This document shows, one piece after another, positions 33,191 through 47,100 of a DNA stretch of 64,000 nucleotides. Position 1 is the first letter of the stretch. Every line of letters starts with the position of its first letter. Source of the DNA: Eublepharis macularius. Its lineage: Eukaryota; Chordata; Lepidosauria; Squamata; Eublepharidae. The notes under the pieces are model-generated. The model did not search any database and was not told the DNA's origin. It worked only from the letters and a program-made list of their open reading frames with translations. Both the position numbers and the translations under genes were made by a program. Where the stretch lies: the NCBI RefSeq assembly GCF_028583425.1, contig NC_072795.1, forward strand, positions 66,726,001-66,790,000, read 5' to 3'.

Positions 33191-34282
33191 GGGATGATTA
33201 GGGGCAGGAGAACTCCCATTGTCCCCCTGCATTGCCTGCTACTACTGAGCACAGCAACAGGACAAAAATTTTTAAAACTCAGCATCACTCATAGAGTGAC
33301 ATCACTTCAAAGGAAAATCCAGAAGTGGTGTCACATAGCTCTAGGAACTGCCAGAAATGCTGTGGTTTTCCAGCATGGAAACATTACTTATGGCCTGTGT
33401 GAGAAGCATCATCATGAAAACACCAGTCGCACCCCCCTATTTTTGCCTAGAAATTTCCTCTCACCACCCAGTTGAATGGTGGTGGGCAACAAGCACAGGG
33501 GTGGGAGGTCTCTGTGTCATTCCCTCATCCTTAAACAACAGAAATAGCACTAGAGGCATTTTAAAATTTCAAAAATAACTAACCAGTTTATTTACTTTAG
33601 AGGGGAAAGGTCAGGGGAAATCAGGGGTTTAAATACCTCAGATATATATCTGAGGTGAAATAAGAACATGCACAGACTTCAGTTCTTACACTCTTTACAG
33701 ATATTTAAAGGCTTCTGTTTTGAGGCTTTGGTTCCCTTGTATTTCCCCAAGCACTCTAGTATACTTTCTTTTAGTATTCCCTTTCTCTTCTGGAGTTAGG
33801 AGTACTGGTACCCCAATCTCCTTCTCTTCACACACCAGTGCATTCCTTCAGTCATTAACTGTCTCTGAAGGTCTCCACAGGCAGTTTCCAACCACAGCTG
33901 ACTGGGTATCTCTTCACTCTCCAGAGCTACCTCCCTGTTTGACTGGGTAGGGAAAATCTCCTCTCCTTTGAAGATTTATTCCCTTTCTTTAGCCCGTTTG
34001 GGAGTCTGCACCTACTTCTCAAACCACCTTGCCAACTTTCCCCAGTTCTCCTGCCAGTGTTAAAACTGCTCTGTTAGGATTCTGTCTTCCAACTCTTCCC
34101 ACTCCATCTCTCTCTGCAAGGACTGAAAACAGACCCTCCTCTTTCCATCTCATGCTACCCAATCAGCTCCCTTAGAGTAACCTGTCACTCAAAGCTCTCT
34201 GATTCTTAACAGCCCTGCAGTTGCATGTGTAGAGCCATTCTAGGCTTTTTAAAATGCAACCCATCATACACTCCTGCTGCCA

Positions 34283-34402
34283 GCAGTCCTCTGAGGCTGT
34301 CATTTCTTCTGGGAAACTGATCTCTTCAGTCTGGAGATCAGTTGTAATTCCAGGAGAACTCCAAGCCCCACTCTGACATTGGTAACCCTGTTTAGGGTGA
34401 AA
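34283..34402 (+). mobile_element. Right part of the 'gttgccaact...' MITE
   Basis: Contains 'gggaaactgatctcttcagt', 'ctggagatcagttgtaattc' and the end 'cattggtaaccct', as in the right half of 19676-19868. Confidence 0.55.
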
Positions 34403-34686
34403 CATCAGGTTTATGGGAGTGATAACTCTTTGGCTGGCCAGTCATAGATAAGAATGAAAGCAAAACAGGTACAAACACTGAGGGAGGGCCTGGTCAAGGT
34501 CTTCTGAAATATTTTGTCTAGTACAACAGGCTGAGACGTATCCGAAGGAGTAACCTGAGCTTATTGGACTCTGTAGACCTGCACTAATTAGACCTTTAGC
34601 AACGCTCCCCTTTGAGGCCTTTAAAACTTGATATAAAGAGACTTCAACAAAAACACTCCATCAGCCCCTATAATAACCATATTGAG

Positions 34687-35092
34687 AGTTAAACTAGATG
34701 TGACAGTGATCATGGTTCCTTCCCACAACCAATGTCACCATTTTTAAAAAGTTGTAGTTCTTTAAAAATTGCCATGAGGCCCCAATCTGGATTGTTTGTG
34801 AAGAGAATAAATGTTGCTGAACTGAACTGGATTGTTTGTGAGGTGCGATAGCCCTAGGAGCTCGTTCCTCTTCATGCGCCTTTTCAGGTGCCAAAACAGC
34901 AATGAAGGGGCTGTTTCGGGACCTGAAAAGGTGAGGTTGGAGGGGGAGGAGAGCTCCTCAGGCTGCCACTCCCCACACATCATCCAGATCAGGGTCTCAT
35001 AAAAAAACTACAACTACTGCTTAAATGCTGATGGTGACCACTGGAAGGATCTGTGGCTGTTATTACATCTAGTTTGGCTCTTAATCCCATTG
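34687..35092. mobile_element. Foldback MITE with ~105-bp inverted arms, second copy
   Basis: The left arm ('gttaaactagatgtgacagt', 'tcaccatttttaaaaagttg', 'gaggccccaatctggat') pairs with the right arm ('atccagatcagggtctcat', 'tgatggtgaccactgg', 'tacatctagtttggctc'). Words such as 'caccattttta' and 'ccatgagg' tie it to 17930-18520. The interior contains a direct repeat 'gaactggattgtttgtgag'-like at about 34785 and 34825. Confidence 0.7.
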
Positions 35093-35764
35093 ATTTCAAC
35101 GTTGATTCTCTTGGAAGTACATCCCCTTGAAAACAATGGTGTTTAGTTCAGATTGAATGTGGTTAGGAACAGCTGACAGGATTCCAATATTCTTTAATCT
35201 AAAGGAAATGCTTTCCATGTTGCTTTTCAGAAATCACATCCATGATGCCAATTTCTTTTTAAGGTTGTAGTCTGACACTTACTTGTTATGGAATAACCCC
35301 ATTGTATTTGGTGGCACTAACTTCTGACTTCAATAAGCTTTTATGTACTTTTGTTCTGCTCCAAGTGCTAATCATAGCTGACACACATCTGGTCTATTGC
35401 AAAATTGGAACTGCTGTAAACTTGAAGAGAAGTTGAACAATTTTGCAAAATAAAGAATGCTCTTCTCTTGCAAGAATTTTAATTGCCAAGTATAGAGTTT
35501 GGAAAAAACCGTTAAATTGTGTTTCTTGCAGGACAATGTCATGAACTGAAATACAACAGCTCAGAGTATAGAAACTATTGTTCAAAATGGAAAAAAGTTG
35601 GCCATTTCTGAAGTCTGCCACATGGCTGAAGTTCAAAGGTATGATCTCCACTGTATCATTGCTCCACTCATCCATGGGCTCCAATATTTAGTGTTGGACT
35701 TCGGTGAACACTTGACTCCTGTCTCTTGATCAAATGTCATAGCTCCACCACTTCTTCACCAGCA

Positions 35765-35952
35765 ATTTGTAATATCAGACTGAAATCTGGGAGACCCAGG
35801 GTCAAATTTCCAAACTTCCATGAAGCTCACCGGGTGACTTGGGCCTCTCTCTCTCAGCCTCACCTACCTCACAGTGACTTATGAGGATAAAATCAGGAGC
35901 CAAGTATGCTCCCACAAGGAGGTCCTTGGAAGAGGGATAAGTAAAAATGCAT
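35765..35952 (+). repeat. CORE/MIR-like SINE, plus strand
   Basis: Reads 'ctgggagacccagggtcaaa', 'catgaagctcaccgggtgac', 'cttgggcctctctctctcag', 'acctacctcacagtgactta', 'gaggataaaat', then 'ccttggaagagggataagta'. This is the family's B-box-to-tail order; the tRNA A-box part is missing. Confidence 0.75.
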
Positions 35953-38300
35953 AGATAGCTTTAGCAGTCAAGTTTATACAGACTCTTACCTATAGAACAG
36001 CAGCATGTCTGAGTTTTCCACCTTGTTTGTTATGTTTTTTTATTTCTAGAAAATAATAATCCCATGATTTAAAACAACAGACTCATGGATATAAGAACTG
36101 TAAAAGCTCCAACTTGATAGTACTGCCCTTGTCAGTGAAACAAACCACCTAATTAACAAGAAAGTTAGCAGGAATACTTAAATCTCTTTGGAATCGAAGG
36201 TATTTAAACAACTTTACTCCTAGTACTCCAGTTTAACAGGTTTACAGATCAAACTGATAGTAGCTAAGGCAATGTGTTTTGGTGAATTAAAGCCTTACTG
36301 GGAACAAACCTCAAGTTTCTGGAGATATTCCCACACCTCCCTGAAGATGTCCAAGAATCTCCATTATTGCCCTCTCTCACCCACTTTTATAACAGAGACT
36401 ATCACATTCTGTGGCCTAGAGGATTCATCATTCCAATGATCATTTCCCCAGGAGTTTCAGCTGAAGATGGGATTAGACTATTTTACCTGATATAAGCAGC
36501 ATTTGCCACAGCTTTACACAAATACAAATTATTTGTACAAAGAATTCCTTTTCCTTACAAATGCAAAGATTCACTTTGGCCACAGCACCCAGGATTCTTG
36601 GGAAGAGAGATTCTGCTGATTGAAACATCCCTTCAACAGCAACTAGCAGCAGCAATGGAAATAGCTGCCAGGCATAGCTCAGCTTCCGATAGTTTCAACT
36701 ATGGGCTCAAAACTCAGTTCCAAGTAAAACCACAGATCAGAGTTCAGTTTTGAAACATGCCTGGAGTTTGGTGGGCGTTTGGATACAGTGTTGTAATTTG
36801 AGGTTTGGACTCCCACCTCTCTTGCTACAAGAGTTTCAGGCTAATTGAAATCAGGGGACTAGGTTATGTTCAAAGGAACAGGCCTGTCCACGGCACAAAC
36901 TTGGTCCTCAGACCCAGTTGAACACAAGCTCTCAGCCAGCTCCAGGCCCTTATTCCTAAACTTGCTTCCAATTCCCATCATATGGTGGCCAAGTCCTTTT
37001 CATCTTGTCCCAATGTTGCCAGCAGCTAAATTAATAAAAGATGTTGGCCAGGTTCCTCCCTTTTCCTTCCGGAGACAGAACACATGGGACTGTTCACCAA
37101 ACCTGCTTTCAGCCTCTATCAAGTCTCCTTTTTGGATCAGTCAGCTCCTGCCAGTGAATAACTTTTAAGCCCTAAAATTGTTAAGGAATGACAGAGATAC
37201 ATGAATTGTTGCATGGTAGTAGAGAACATGGGAAACAATTCACACAGAAAGGTGTGGGGAGAGTTTCTTCTTCACCCATCACATTCTGACTGGGTTCCAC
37301 CCCCAAACATAGTCTCCTGAGACAGATAAGTGTGTATACAACAGTGGTTTTATGCCACTTCAAATACTTAGAGCACCCCACAACTTATTTCCCCGTCATG
37401 ACAGTAAGGCCTGGTGTAAAGGATCCACTAGTGATTCCAGAGATGCAGCAGATGATCTGATTCCAGTTAGAAAAGTCAAGCAGCAAGTTGTCAGACTGTC
37501 CTTGGACTCCAAATATGTTAAACAATACATCCAGTATTTGCCCCAATAGACCTCAGCTGAGGTTAAGCTGCACAACCACATCCCTTGATATTGAAGCAAC
37601 CAGATCAGCAGACAAACTTCAGGAGAATCTATTCAATTTACAAATGGTTTTGTGGACCCAAAAAATTAAAATTTCTCCATACATATCAAGCGATGTCCCA
37701 TTCATGGCAAGCCCAGAGATGTCTAAGAGGTAACAAAACAAATGCATAAAGATGAAATGTCTATTCAAAATGCACTGATCTAGCCCACCTGGGCTATACC
37801 TGGTGGCCATCTCATCAGTCAACATTTAGGTGCTATTCAACACCTACAATGCTCTTCTTTTTTTACATTGGCAATTACATAATTTATCACCCTCAAGTAA
37901 CCCTTGATTTAGCCTTTACATACACACAAAAGGGGCTTTCTGAAGCTGCTGTGTCTCAAAAATTCTCATTGCAATTGTGTGTGACGTGTTTCAACTTTGC
38001 TCGATTACGTGTGACCCACATTTGAACTCTGCTTGATTTTGTGATCCCAAAACTGCTTGGGAGAAGAAAATAGCAATGAAAAGCATTGTTTACAGGAGGA
38101 ACCAAGAGACCATAAGAAGAAAACTTCTCTCATTAGCTGTATCAGTTTGTTTTTAAAGGTTTAAATGCTGCCACAGAAAAGAAGGGGAGAAAACAGTTGA
38201 TGCCAGAACAAGACACATGATCTTTAGTGTGCTTATCAGGATTGTGCATGAATATATGAAGCCATCTTATACCCAGGCAAGACCACCTGTTCATTTAGCT
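35953..38300. other. Non-genic stretch, nothing recognised
   Basis: AT-rich DNA without a supported exon or transposon. Confidence 0.35.
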
Positions 38301-38304
38301 TGGC

Positions 38305-38455
38305 ACTGTTTGCTGGAACTGGCACAGGGTCTCCAATATCTCTGGTTCAGAGGGGTCTTTCTGAAAAGCTGCTACCTGTGGCCCTGGAAATGCCAGGATT
38401 GAACTTTGGACTTTCTACACGCAAAGCCTGTGCTCTACCACTAAACCACAGTCTT
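38305..38455 (-). repeat. tRNA-derived SINE head and body
   Basis: On the minus strand it reads 'gtggtttagtggtagagcac', 'aggctttgcgtgtagaaagt', 'ccaaagttcaatcctggca' (A- and B-box-like, as in an alanine-type tRNA), then 'ggccacaggtagcagctttt' and 'ccagagatattggagaccct'. There is no functional tRNA fold or CCA end, so this is a SINE and not a tRNA gene. Confidence 0.65.
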
Positions 38456-39688
38456 ATAGCCCAAAGACAAAAGAATGCCCTGGGAAGTTATGCAACCTCC
38501 TTCTCTATCAATTTTATAAAAGGAGAGCAGGTGAGTGTTTATCAGGAACAGCTGAAATCACCAAAACCTTAGGCTGGATGACCAAGTTGGTAGCACTAGC
38601 AGTCACTTATATGCTAATGAACTGGCTGCTGCAGTCTCCAGGTTCTGTTACCTGGACCCTGCAGTAACATCAAAAGCTTGGCAGGGCATGGAGGCACTGT
38701 GGGTAAGCATGGAAATCAAAGGAAACAATGGCAAGTGAACCTCTCATTTCAAATTCAGGCAAGTGAAAATCTAACAGAGACTGACCTCTTGTGGACAATA
38801 TAAGGAACATTCATACATGGTATATAAACCTGGAGCTTTTTAAATTTAATAAAACAGACATTCAACAAAATGCCAAGTAACCCTACTTTCTGCACCCCAT
38901 GTAATTGTTCCAAATACAGTTAATGATGAAAGTTTCTCTTCCTGGTAGAAGGTCACACAAAAATCAGTCAATGTTAATGGCTTTAAATTTCAACCTACAA
39001 AAATTCCACATCTCATTAAAACTGAAGAGGCTGAAGCGATGCATTTCAGAGCCTTACAGCCTACCTATTTATCACAAACATTGCTGATAGCAGATTTCAT
39101 ACAGCAGCATTTTCTTCACTGGACAGATTTGTCAGAATCTCAGATTTGCTGCATCTTTTATCAACACTATTCTCCTCAAACAGGAACAGGACCAATTTAT
39201 GGTCTTCTTAAAGTTGCAATGCTTATAATTTGGGGGAAGGGACTTGGGGTAGTTGTTTCAAACTTTTTACTTAAAAGTTTGACAAACCATTAAAGGTTCA
39301 AAAATATTCCCCCTCCCCCATAATACTGCATTATTTCCCTTGTCTGAAACTGAGGGTGGAAAACCACCACCAAGGGAATAGAAGAGATGCTTGTATAAAT
39401 TTAAGTACTATATTTATACAAGGATAAATATACAAGTGCTCAGTTTCAGTGTATATTCCAGGGAAGCCTCTGTTGTTTGGATTTGTTTATTTCCCTTGAC
39501 AGCAGCTTTTCAAAATCCTCTTTAGACCCACAAGAAATGTGGCTTTTCTTTTAGGCGGACCTCACTAGAATTCATACTAGGCTAGATCAGTAAAAAAGCT
39601 GAGCCAGAGACTCAAGGGGAAGGCATTTCAGGGAGATCTCCATTGTGCTAATGATTCAGTCTCACTGATTCAGTTCCAGTTCTGCTAC
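38456..39688. other. Non-genic stretch, nothing recognised
   Basis: No exon or repeat that I can name. Confidence 0.35.
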
Positions 39689-39689
39689 T

Positions 39690-40548
39690 GCAATGGTCAA
39701 TTTAAGACTAAGCCCTGCTGACTCTTCTTATACCTCCTCTTATCTCTCTCAATACCTCCTCTTATACCTCCTCTTATCTCACTGTAGCACCCTGGCTACA
39801 GTGATCCAAGCTACAGTCATCTCTATATTAGACTACTGTAACTCGCTCTACACAGAGCTGATCTGGAAATTACAGTTGGTCCAGAACGCAGCACGATGCA
39901 TCCTCACTGGGCCACCAGTTCAGACGCATATACAACCTGTCCTGTGCCAGCTGCACTGGTTACCAATTGAATTCTGAGTCAAGTTTAAGGTTTTGACTAT
40001 GATGTTCAAAGCCCTAGGACTGGGATCTACATACCTATGGGACCGCCTCTCACCATATGTTCCCCAGAGCACCCTTCATTTGGCCGACCAATATCTTCTG
40101 GTGGTCCCTGGTCTCAAGGAGGTTTGTCTAGCCTCAACCAGGGCCAGGGCCTTTTTGGCCCTGGCAGTGGCCTGGTGGGATTGCTTCTCCATCAAGACTA
40201 GGGCCCTGCAGGGCTTCTTACAGTTCCGCTGGGCCTGTAAGATGGAGATGTTCCACCAGGCCTATGGTAGTAGTTGAGGCTTGGTTGGGTTTCTTGACTG
40301 GCCTCTCTGCTATGGCCTTGGTTTGCTGTTTAGCTGAGACATCTGCAATCTGCCCTCTCTACCCTAATGAATTCCTGATGAGGTGCATTAATGTCACACA
40401 TTGCCACTTGAATTTGGTTTTAATTTTTGTATCTTGTTTTATATTATTGATTTGTATTTATGTTATTCTAATATTATTAATGTTGTTACCTGCCCTGAGC
40501 CTACACGCGGGGAGGACAGGCTAGAAATGCAATAAATTAAATTAAAAT
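39690..40548 (+). mobile_element. L2/CR1-clade LINE 3' end
   Basis: The plus strand encodes 'TLATVIQATVISILDYCNSL', 'LQLVQNAARCILTG', 'HIQPVLCQLHWLPIEF', then 'GSTYLWDRLSPYVPQSTLHL' and 'GLKEVCLASTRARAFLAL', the C-terminal blocks of L2-type ORF2 and the same family as 22330-24080. A 3' end with 'ctgccctgagcc' and a T/A-rich tail 'aataaattaaattaaaa' follows. A CCTCTTAT-rich microduplication is at 39724-39782. Confidence 0.8.
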
Positions 40549-41125
40549 AACTTTCTCTGTTCTTCGAGCTCCTGTCATAACTTTTCTGGTGGCACTGTGA
40601 TACAGGTGTGCCTAAACAAGGACCAAATTGACATCTGGGATCTTTAATTACATCAGCTTGCAAATCTTATCCTGTTTACACATTAATGCAAGAATCACAC
40701 ACAGAATGCAGAAGTTAATTCTCCTCTTGGTGGTGTTTTCCAGTGTAACAGCAGAAAATGGAGAAGCAGCAAGGGCCAACCTAAATAGAACATGCAGGCT
40801 GTTCTTCATACCCACCTGACTATCCTGCAAACTCTTTTCTAAGGCCTGTGCATTCCCTCTCTCCCATCTTATCTTGGGGGAAAGGACCCAAGTCTCATCT
40901 CAAGATTATTGCTTGATAACAGAGGTAACTGAGCTATTCCTGCATCTGATGACAGATTTCGTGCATAGGTTAGCACTTGACTTCAAAGAAAAACAGTTGG
41001 CAAAGGGGCCATAAAATCAGCCTATCTTGGCTTAGTAGAGACAGATTATTGCTGCTGAAATCAGGTGGCAGGCAGTGATATTGCTGGCTTCCATCTCTTC
41101 CTGCATACTATTCTAGTTCACTTCT
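40549..41125. other. TWNK 3' flank or 3' UTR
   Basis: This is the sequence just downstream of the TWNK stop codon on the minus strand. I do not see a strong AATAAA signal on the minus strand close to the stop, so the transcript end is unresolved. Confidence 0.35.
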
Positions 41126-44100
41126 TCAAGGTTTGACAGGTCCATCTAGGGAAGTCTCTGTACTGGGTGGCTGGGACCGCTGCTTCTTTGAACCTCCACC
41201 ACCACCTGCTGGAGCATTCTTAGGGGAAACACTATTTTCAGCTTTAACCTTTTTCAACTTTGCTTTGCCTTTGATGGGGGCAGAAAAAGTAAGGGATGTT
41301 TTGCTGAACTCCAGAGGAAAGATTCCTACATCCCCATCAAAGCGATTCTTGGAAACCTGCAGGTAGCGCTTGCCTGGGCCTGTCACCAGTTTCCTGTCCT
41401 GCAGGATCAACACATTGTCAGCTTCCTGGCTAGCCTGCACAAGAGATACATGAAGGAAAAGTTTATTTCACTACAGCAGAGATCACCTTGTATAGCACTG
41501 AGTCCAAGTTGCAATAATGCAAGGAGCTAGAAGACAGCTGCTAAAAAGCAAATTTAACATGCATACAATGTGAAAAAAGTGATATTCAATGTGCTAGCTA
41601 TTGGGTTTTGCCTGCTAATCCTGCTACACTTTTTCTGGGTTATCCTTTTTTAACAGTTTCTTGCAGTTCCACATACCCACCTCCCAAAAAACGTGGTAAT
41701 TTCCTCATCAACTGGCTCTTCCAGCCATATAGGCACTAAAAACTATTATGCCAGTAATCTGATATGATCAAAACAAGGATATGTCTTTTAAAAACAAGAT
41801 TGTCACAATCAAACCACAATCAAGTACCTTGTATTCCCACTGACTTCAATGGGAGAAAATTAAGTCCACACCAATCTGAAACCGAAGTCCCACTTCCATC
41901 TACAGATGTTTGCTAAAGCACCTGGCAGGTAATCCTTTCCTCCTTCACCATTCTGCCATGGTCTCTGATAGATACTTTAAGCCTAACCAACCTCACAGGG
42001 CTGTTGTGAGGATAAAATTGAGGCTAGGCGAATGATATGTTTTTCTTAGGGGAAAAAAGCAGGGTATGAAGTAAATAAATAAATATGAATTGACTCTGCT
42101 GGCCCAGTTTGATGAGTTAACCAAGTGCCAGATGAAATCATGCTGGGAACTGGCAGCTTCAAAAGGTTATGACAAACAGGTGATGTAACAAACTCTGTTT
42201 CTTACAAATAAAAAAGGTTCCAAACAAGCTGCCAGTACAGCTCTCTAGTGACTGAGACCTATTCACCTTCTTGACAACTGTTACCAATAAGCACTCACCT
42301 TTGCAGACCCAAAAATTGAGGCAGTCTGTAACTCTCTCTCTTCATCTTCCTTCCGAGGGTGAATTACCAGAGTCACATGACAGTTATTGTCTGTGGCAAA
42401 TTTCCGGAAGGCACCCACAATGTAGTCTTGGACAGCAAGCCTGGAATGGCAATTTGGTGGAATAAATGTATCTTGGCGCAATCCTCAGGAAGCCGCTGTT
42501 TTGCATACATTCGCAGGAAAATTAAAATGAGAAGGGGCGATATTTGACATACACATAGAGGACTGGATGTTTACTTGTAAAGAGAACGAAAAATGTTGAT
42601 AGCAATGGTTACAAGCCCATACGGAAATATGCATAATGGGGCCAGCCATAGCTACTGTTTCGAAAGGAACCCCTACACAAAGATCTTAGGCTTAAAAAAA
42701 AACCCTCAAGTTAAAAGCAACATCAGTACATGCACTAATGTCACAAAAACAAAGCCCTGCTGGAGTTCAGCTGGCATATTTGGTTGACAAAGCAGCTATA
42801 ACAGTCTATGAAAATGTGATCACCAAAAAGAAGAGGAGGTCAGCAGCAGGAGGTGACAAGGGGAGGAAAGGAAGAGGCAAGCCAAAGCTTGAAGGAGAGC
42901 TGGTGAAGGAATATTAGAGCTAGGGAAGGAAGGAGAAATGAGATTTCCCCTTGCCCGCAAATCTTCATAGTCACCTCCTTTATAAGAAATATAAGTCTGT
43001 TTACCAACCTTTCCCCTTTATATCTTTATATATAATCACTGGCACCAAGATTACCTAGGGCTGGCGCAATCATAGTTTACAATTAGGTCATATATCTACC
43101 CACCCCTCGACACCCAAACTTTTAGATCATGGAATTTCACCACTCATCTCATCAGTATTGCATTAGCAGTAATTACAGTGAAGGTCAATCAGATTCCCAC
43201 GTAAGCAGAATGTGAATCTTTGCTAGACTTAACAATGGTTAAGTGGGAACATGGGTAGTCTTTGCTACAGTTAATGGATTAGATTCCATGATCTGTCAGC
43301 AGAAGGTGCCAACAGTCATCAGTCTCCCCTGCCTCTCCCTCTCTGTAGCAGCTACTTCTGACCCTGGCAAAGCTGAGATTGTGGGACTCATGCAGATTCA
43401 TACTAACAAGAGCTGGGTGATGAAATCATTCCCTCTTGCCGCTTCCATGACTAGAACTACGATGAGAGATTTTGCACACTTCTCCCTCCCTATGAGAGCC
43501 CCCAACTCACATGGTTAGTACCTCATATGGATCCTAAAATGTTGGGAATAAGCTTTTCCAGGATGGAAATGTCCTCTGGCAGGAAGGGAAATCCAGGAAG
43601 CTAAGGGATCCTTGCATATACCTGGATACAACCCAACCTTACTGCCGATATAATGCTTAATCACAATTAAATCAGCAATTCACACTCTAGAAGAGAGGGA
43701 GTTTGCAAGCTTATGGCCTGCTTCTCATATAGGTTAAGTACTCAGGAGCATTAGGAAGTTTGCAAGCTTATGGCCTGCTTCTCATATAGGTTAAGTACTC
43801 AGGAGCATTATGTCTTCAGTGGTCCTAAGTAAGCATAGTTTGAACTGGGATGTAGTCTGGCATATAAATAATAGGAGATAGTTGAGCTGCATAAGCTATT
43901 GTAATAAGGAAACTGACTAAGCAAAAGAAACAGAGGAGGAACTCAGTGTAAGCAGGGGGAGGAAGCATGAAAGGGGATGGTATACCTGTCCACAGTGAGC
44001 TGCTCCTGGCCCATCATGAACTGGAGGTTGTCAATGATCACATGGGTAATGTCATACATATATACAGCGTGCAGCATGGTGTCTATCACTGTCCTGCAAG

Positions 44101-47100
44101 GAAGAAGATACGCAGCTCAGTAGCACACACTCTTTAACACAGAAGCAAACTTCCTCACTTATGTATTAATCCTCATAATCCTGTACCCTGCAGCAAGGAT
44201 ATGACAGGGCACTGCCCAATTTAACCCATCAGAATGCAACTGTGCCACCCTGCCACCCTCATCCTGCACCCAAGTCAGCATCTGTTTAACTCCCTCAAAA
44301 AGTTCATGGAGAACTGTGCCCAGCTGCAGGATGTTTCTCAATTTTTAAAGCTGCTCAAGATGAGCAATCATGATCACTCTTGTAGCTTCTCCATCACCCT
44401 GCCTCAATGCAGACAGAGACAGAACATGAACCACATGGCTCTTGTTTTGTGTCTCCCAGATTAGCAGCACAAAAAACCTCTTCAGTTATTTTAGTATCCA
44501 CATCAGCTATTACACTAAGAGCCTTCTATCTGCAGGACACTTACACCTTGATCTAAAGTATGCTCATCTATGAATAGTTCCCACAGATTTCTTCCCAGTA
44601 AATATTAACCATGCGGTCTTAACAACGCTGTCAATTAAGACGCCACACACTACATCTTCCACCTCAGCATCAGGAAATTTAACACATAGTGTACAGGAAG
44701 GAAGCTGCCTTTACTTGATATTCTGATGCCCATGGAAAGTCATGAAGTAGACAGAAAGATCTTCAAATTTGTCTGCCCACTCATCATAGTTTTCCAGCTG
44801 CACCTCCAGGTGTCCCATGGCAAACTGGGTAAGCATGATCTTGGCCAAGCGCACATTGTTGATCTCAAAGCTGCCCCACAAAGTATTCACCCCCTGCATA
44901 CAGAGATCCAAGGCATATTCACTGATGAAAGTTGTCTTCCCACTGCCTGTTGGGCCTACACCATAGAGACAAGGGTAAAATCAACAAGTTTAGAAAATAT
45001 TTTCCAATCTACATGACAACTAATTTAACAGTGAGTTTCCATATGGACTGACAGGCACCTTCTTCTGCAGGGTGTTGAATGCATGCATTGTCAGATAGAC
45101 TGCACAACTGGGTAGGGGTGCCAGACCCCCGGTGGGGGCGGGGGATCCCCTGCCTTTGCCCCCACACCTCACTGCCCACTTACCTCGCCAGCCTCAAAAC
45201 AGGCCCAATCCACCACCGCGGTTTGGGCCACTGTGGAGTGCAGGAGTGTTCCTGCGCTCCACAGCAGCTCCCACCGCGAGCCCCTGCAGAACATGGGCGT
45301 GTTTGGGGGGGGGGGGCCTCTGCGTGATGACGTCACTTCCCGCTTCACGTGCGCACACCCCTCAACAAAGAGGTAAGAGCTGGGCCCCGATCCCCCGCTG
45401 GGAGATTGAGGGGGCCTGGCAACCCTACAATTGGGTGTGGCAGGGGTATGTGCATGCCTTGTATGAGCATGTGCATTCTTCGTTTATTCTATTAGGTAAT
45501 TTAAAATGGGCAAAAATGTGCTCGTCAATAAAACATGCAAGATAACCCCCACCAAATAAAGGTTCCCCAACCCAGTTAGAACAATAAAGCAATCATCATA
45601 ATTATAGGCCAAATGGTATTCGGAGGTCACAGCAAACAAACAGTAACACACACAAAAAAACCCCTGAGCCCAGGATCAACAGAATTACTTAGTACCATGG
45701 TCTCATTCCTGTAAACTGCAAACTCAGAACATTCTGAAGTAAATCAAGTATGCAACAAGACTTACTGTGCAATCCTAAGCCCATTGTACATAGGATTGCA
45801 CAATGGGCTTAAACTTGCATGATTCTGCAAAGGACTGGCAATGGTAACAAGATATTCAACGTGTATGTGGTACTGAAAGTTAATTTAGCAATTTCCAACC
45901 AACATCTCAATAAACCATTAGTTGTAGAAGCCTTGTGGATATTATTGGCAGCATACCTTGAGAACTACACATTACAGAGACAATGCAGAAGAATACATTT
46001 ATAACAGGTCACAATTGACAAAGGAGGTGTGGCCTAAAATACCCCAAGTCCAACAGCAGAGGAACTGAACAATGACATACACACTGCATGGCTTGGGGTG
46101 TTTGAAGCACAATACACTTAATCACCTGTGAAGACTGTGAGCTCCCCTTTTCGGTGGCCCTTCAGGAGTTTGTTCATTTCTGGAAAACGAGCCCATTTGA
46201 CCCCAGCCACCTGTTCCACATTGGCCAGCTCTCCAAACACCTCTTCACGCAGTTGGCGAAATGAAATTATGGACTTATGGCCAGCAGGCAGGGCAGCACG
46301 CAAAATCTTGGTGAGGCTTAAACCACGGGAGAAAGCTTCTAGGGGACGGAGTTGCTGGTCACTAGGACGCACCAAAGAACATCGTTTAGGATTCAGTTTG
46401 CGGGCAAAGAGCTTGGCAGCCTCCCAAGCTCGGAGATCCTCCCCCAGCCAAAGTGTAATCCTTTTAAACTGTTCCAAGTAGGGAAGAAGGGCTGGGGGGA
46501 GGCAGGAAATCCCTCGGGGCAAGGCCAGAGTTGGTAGTCCAGTTGCCTGGTGTAGCGCTAAGGCATCCAGCTCCCGTCCAGTCAGGACCACTTCTGTATC
46601 TCTCCGGCTAATCAACGGCAGTCCAAAGAGATTGTAATAAGCTCCTGGCCGGGGCAGAGTGTTTTCCACATGGCATACCATCTCTCCTTTGCATTCAATC
46701 CCCAGAAGCTTTAAGCCTTTTAGACTAGTGCCCCGGGGGCTGAACCATGGGAAGACCAAGGCCCGAGCTGTCCGCAGATAACGCACCCCAAAACGCTTCA
46801 GTGTGGTATCAGACACAATGGAAATGCCAAATGCCGCCTTGGCTTCCTGTGTCTCCTGTTTATCTAGCAGTTCCCAGAGAGGCAAAGCTCTCTCCCAAAT
46901 GTGGTTGGCATCCTCCCCAGCTTTATCCTTTTGCTCATCAGTCTTCAGTAGTTCACTGAGAGCCACACCATTGTGTTTTAACTCAACACTGGCCTGGAAG
47001 TCTTGCCAGTTACCCTCAACCAGTGTGGCTGTGCAGACAAAGCGACCTGTGGTTTTGTCAATAAACAGGCTGTAGCTATGTCGAACTTGCTGCTTCTCCT

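Noticed and set aside
45132-45545. 137-codon open frame in TWNK intron 1
   Set aside because: It lies in a GC-rich dispersed repeat with a poly-G run and has no domain. Open by composition.
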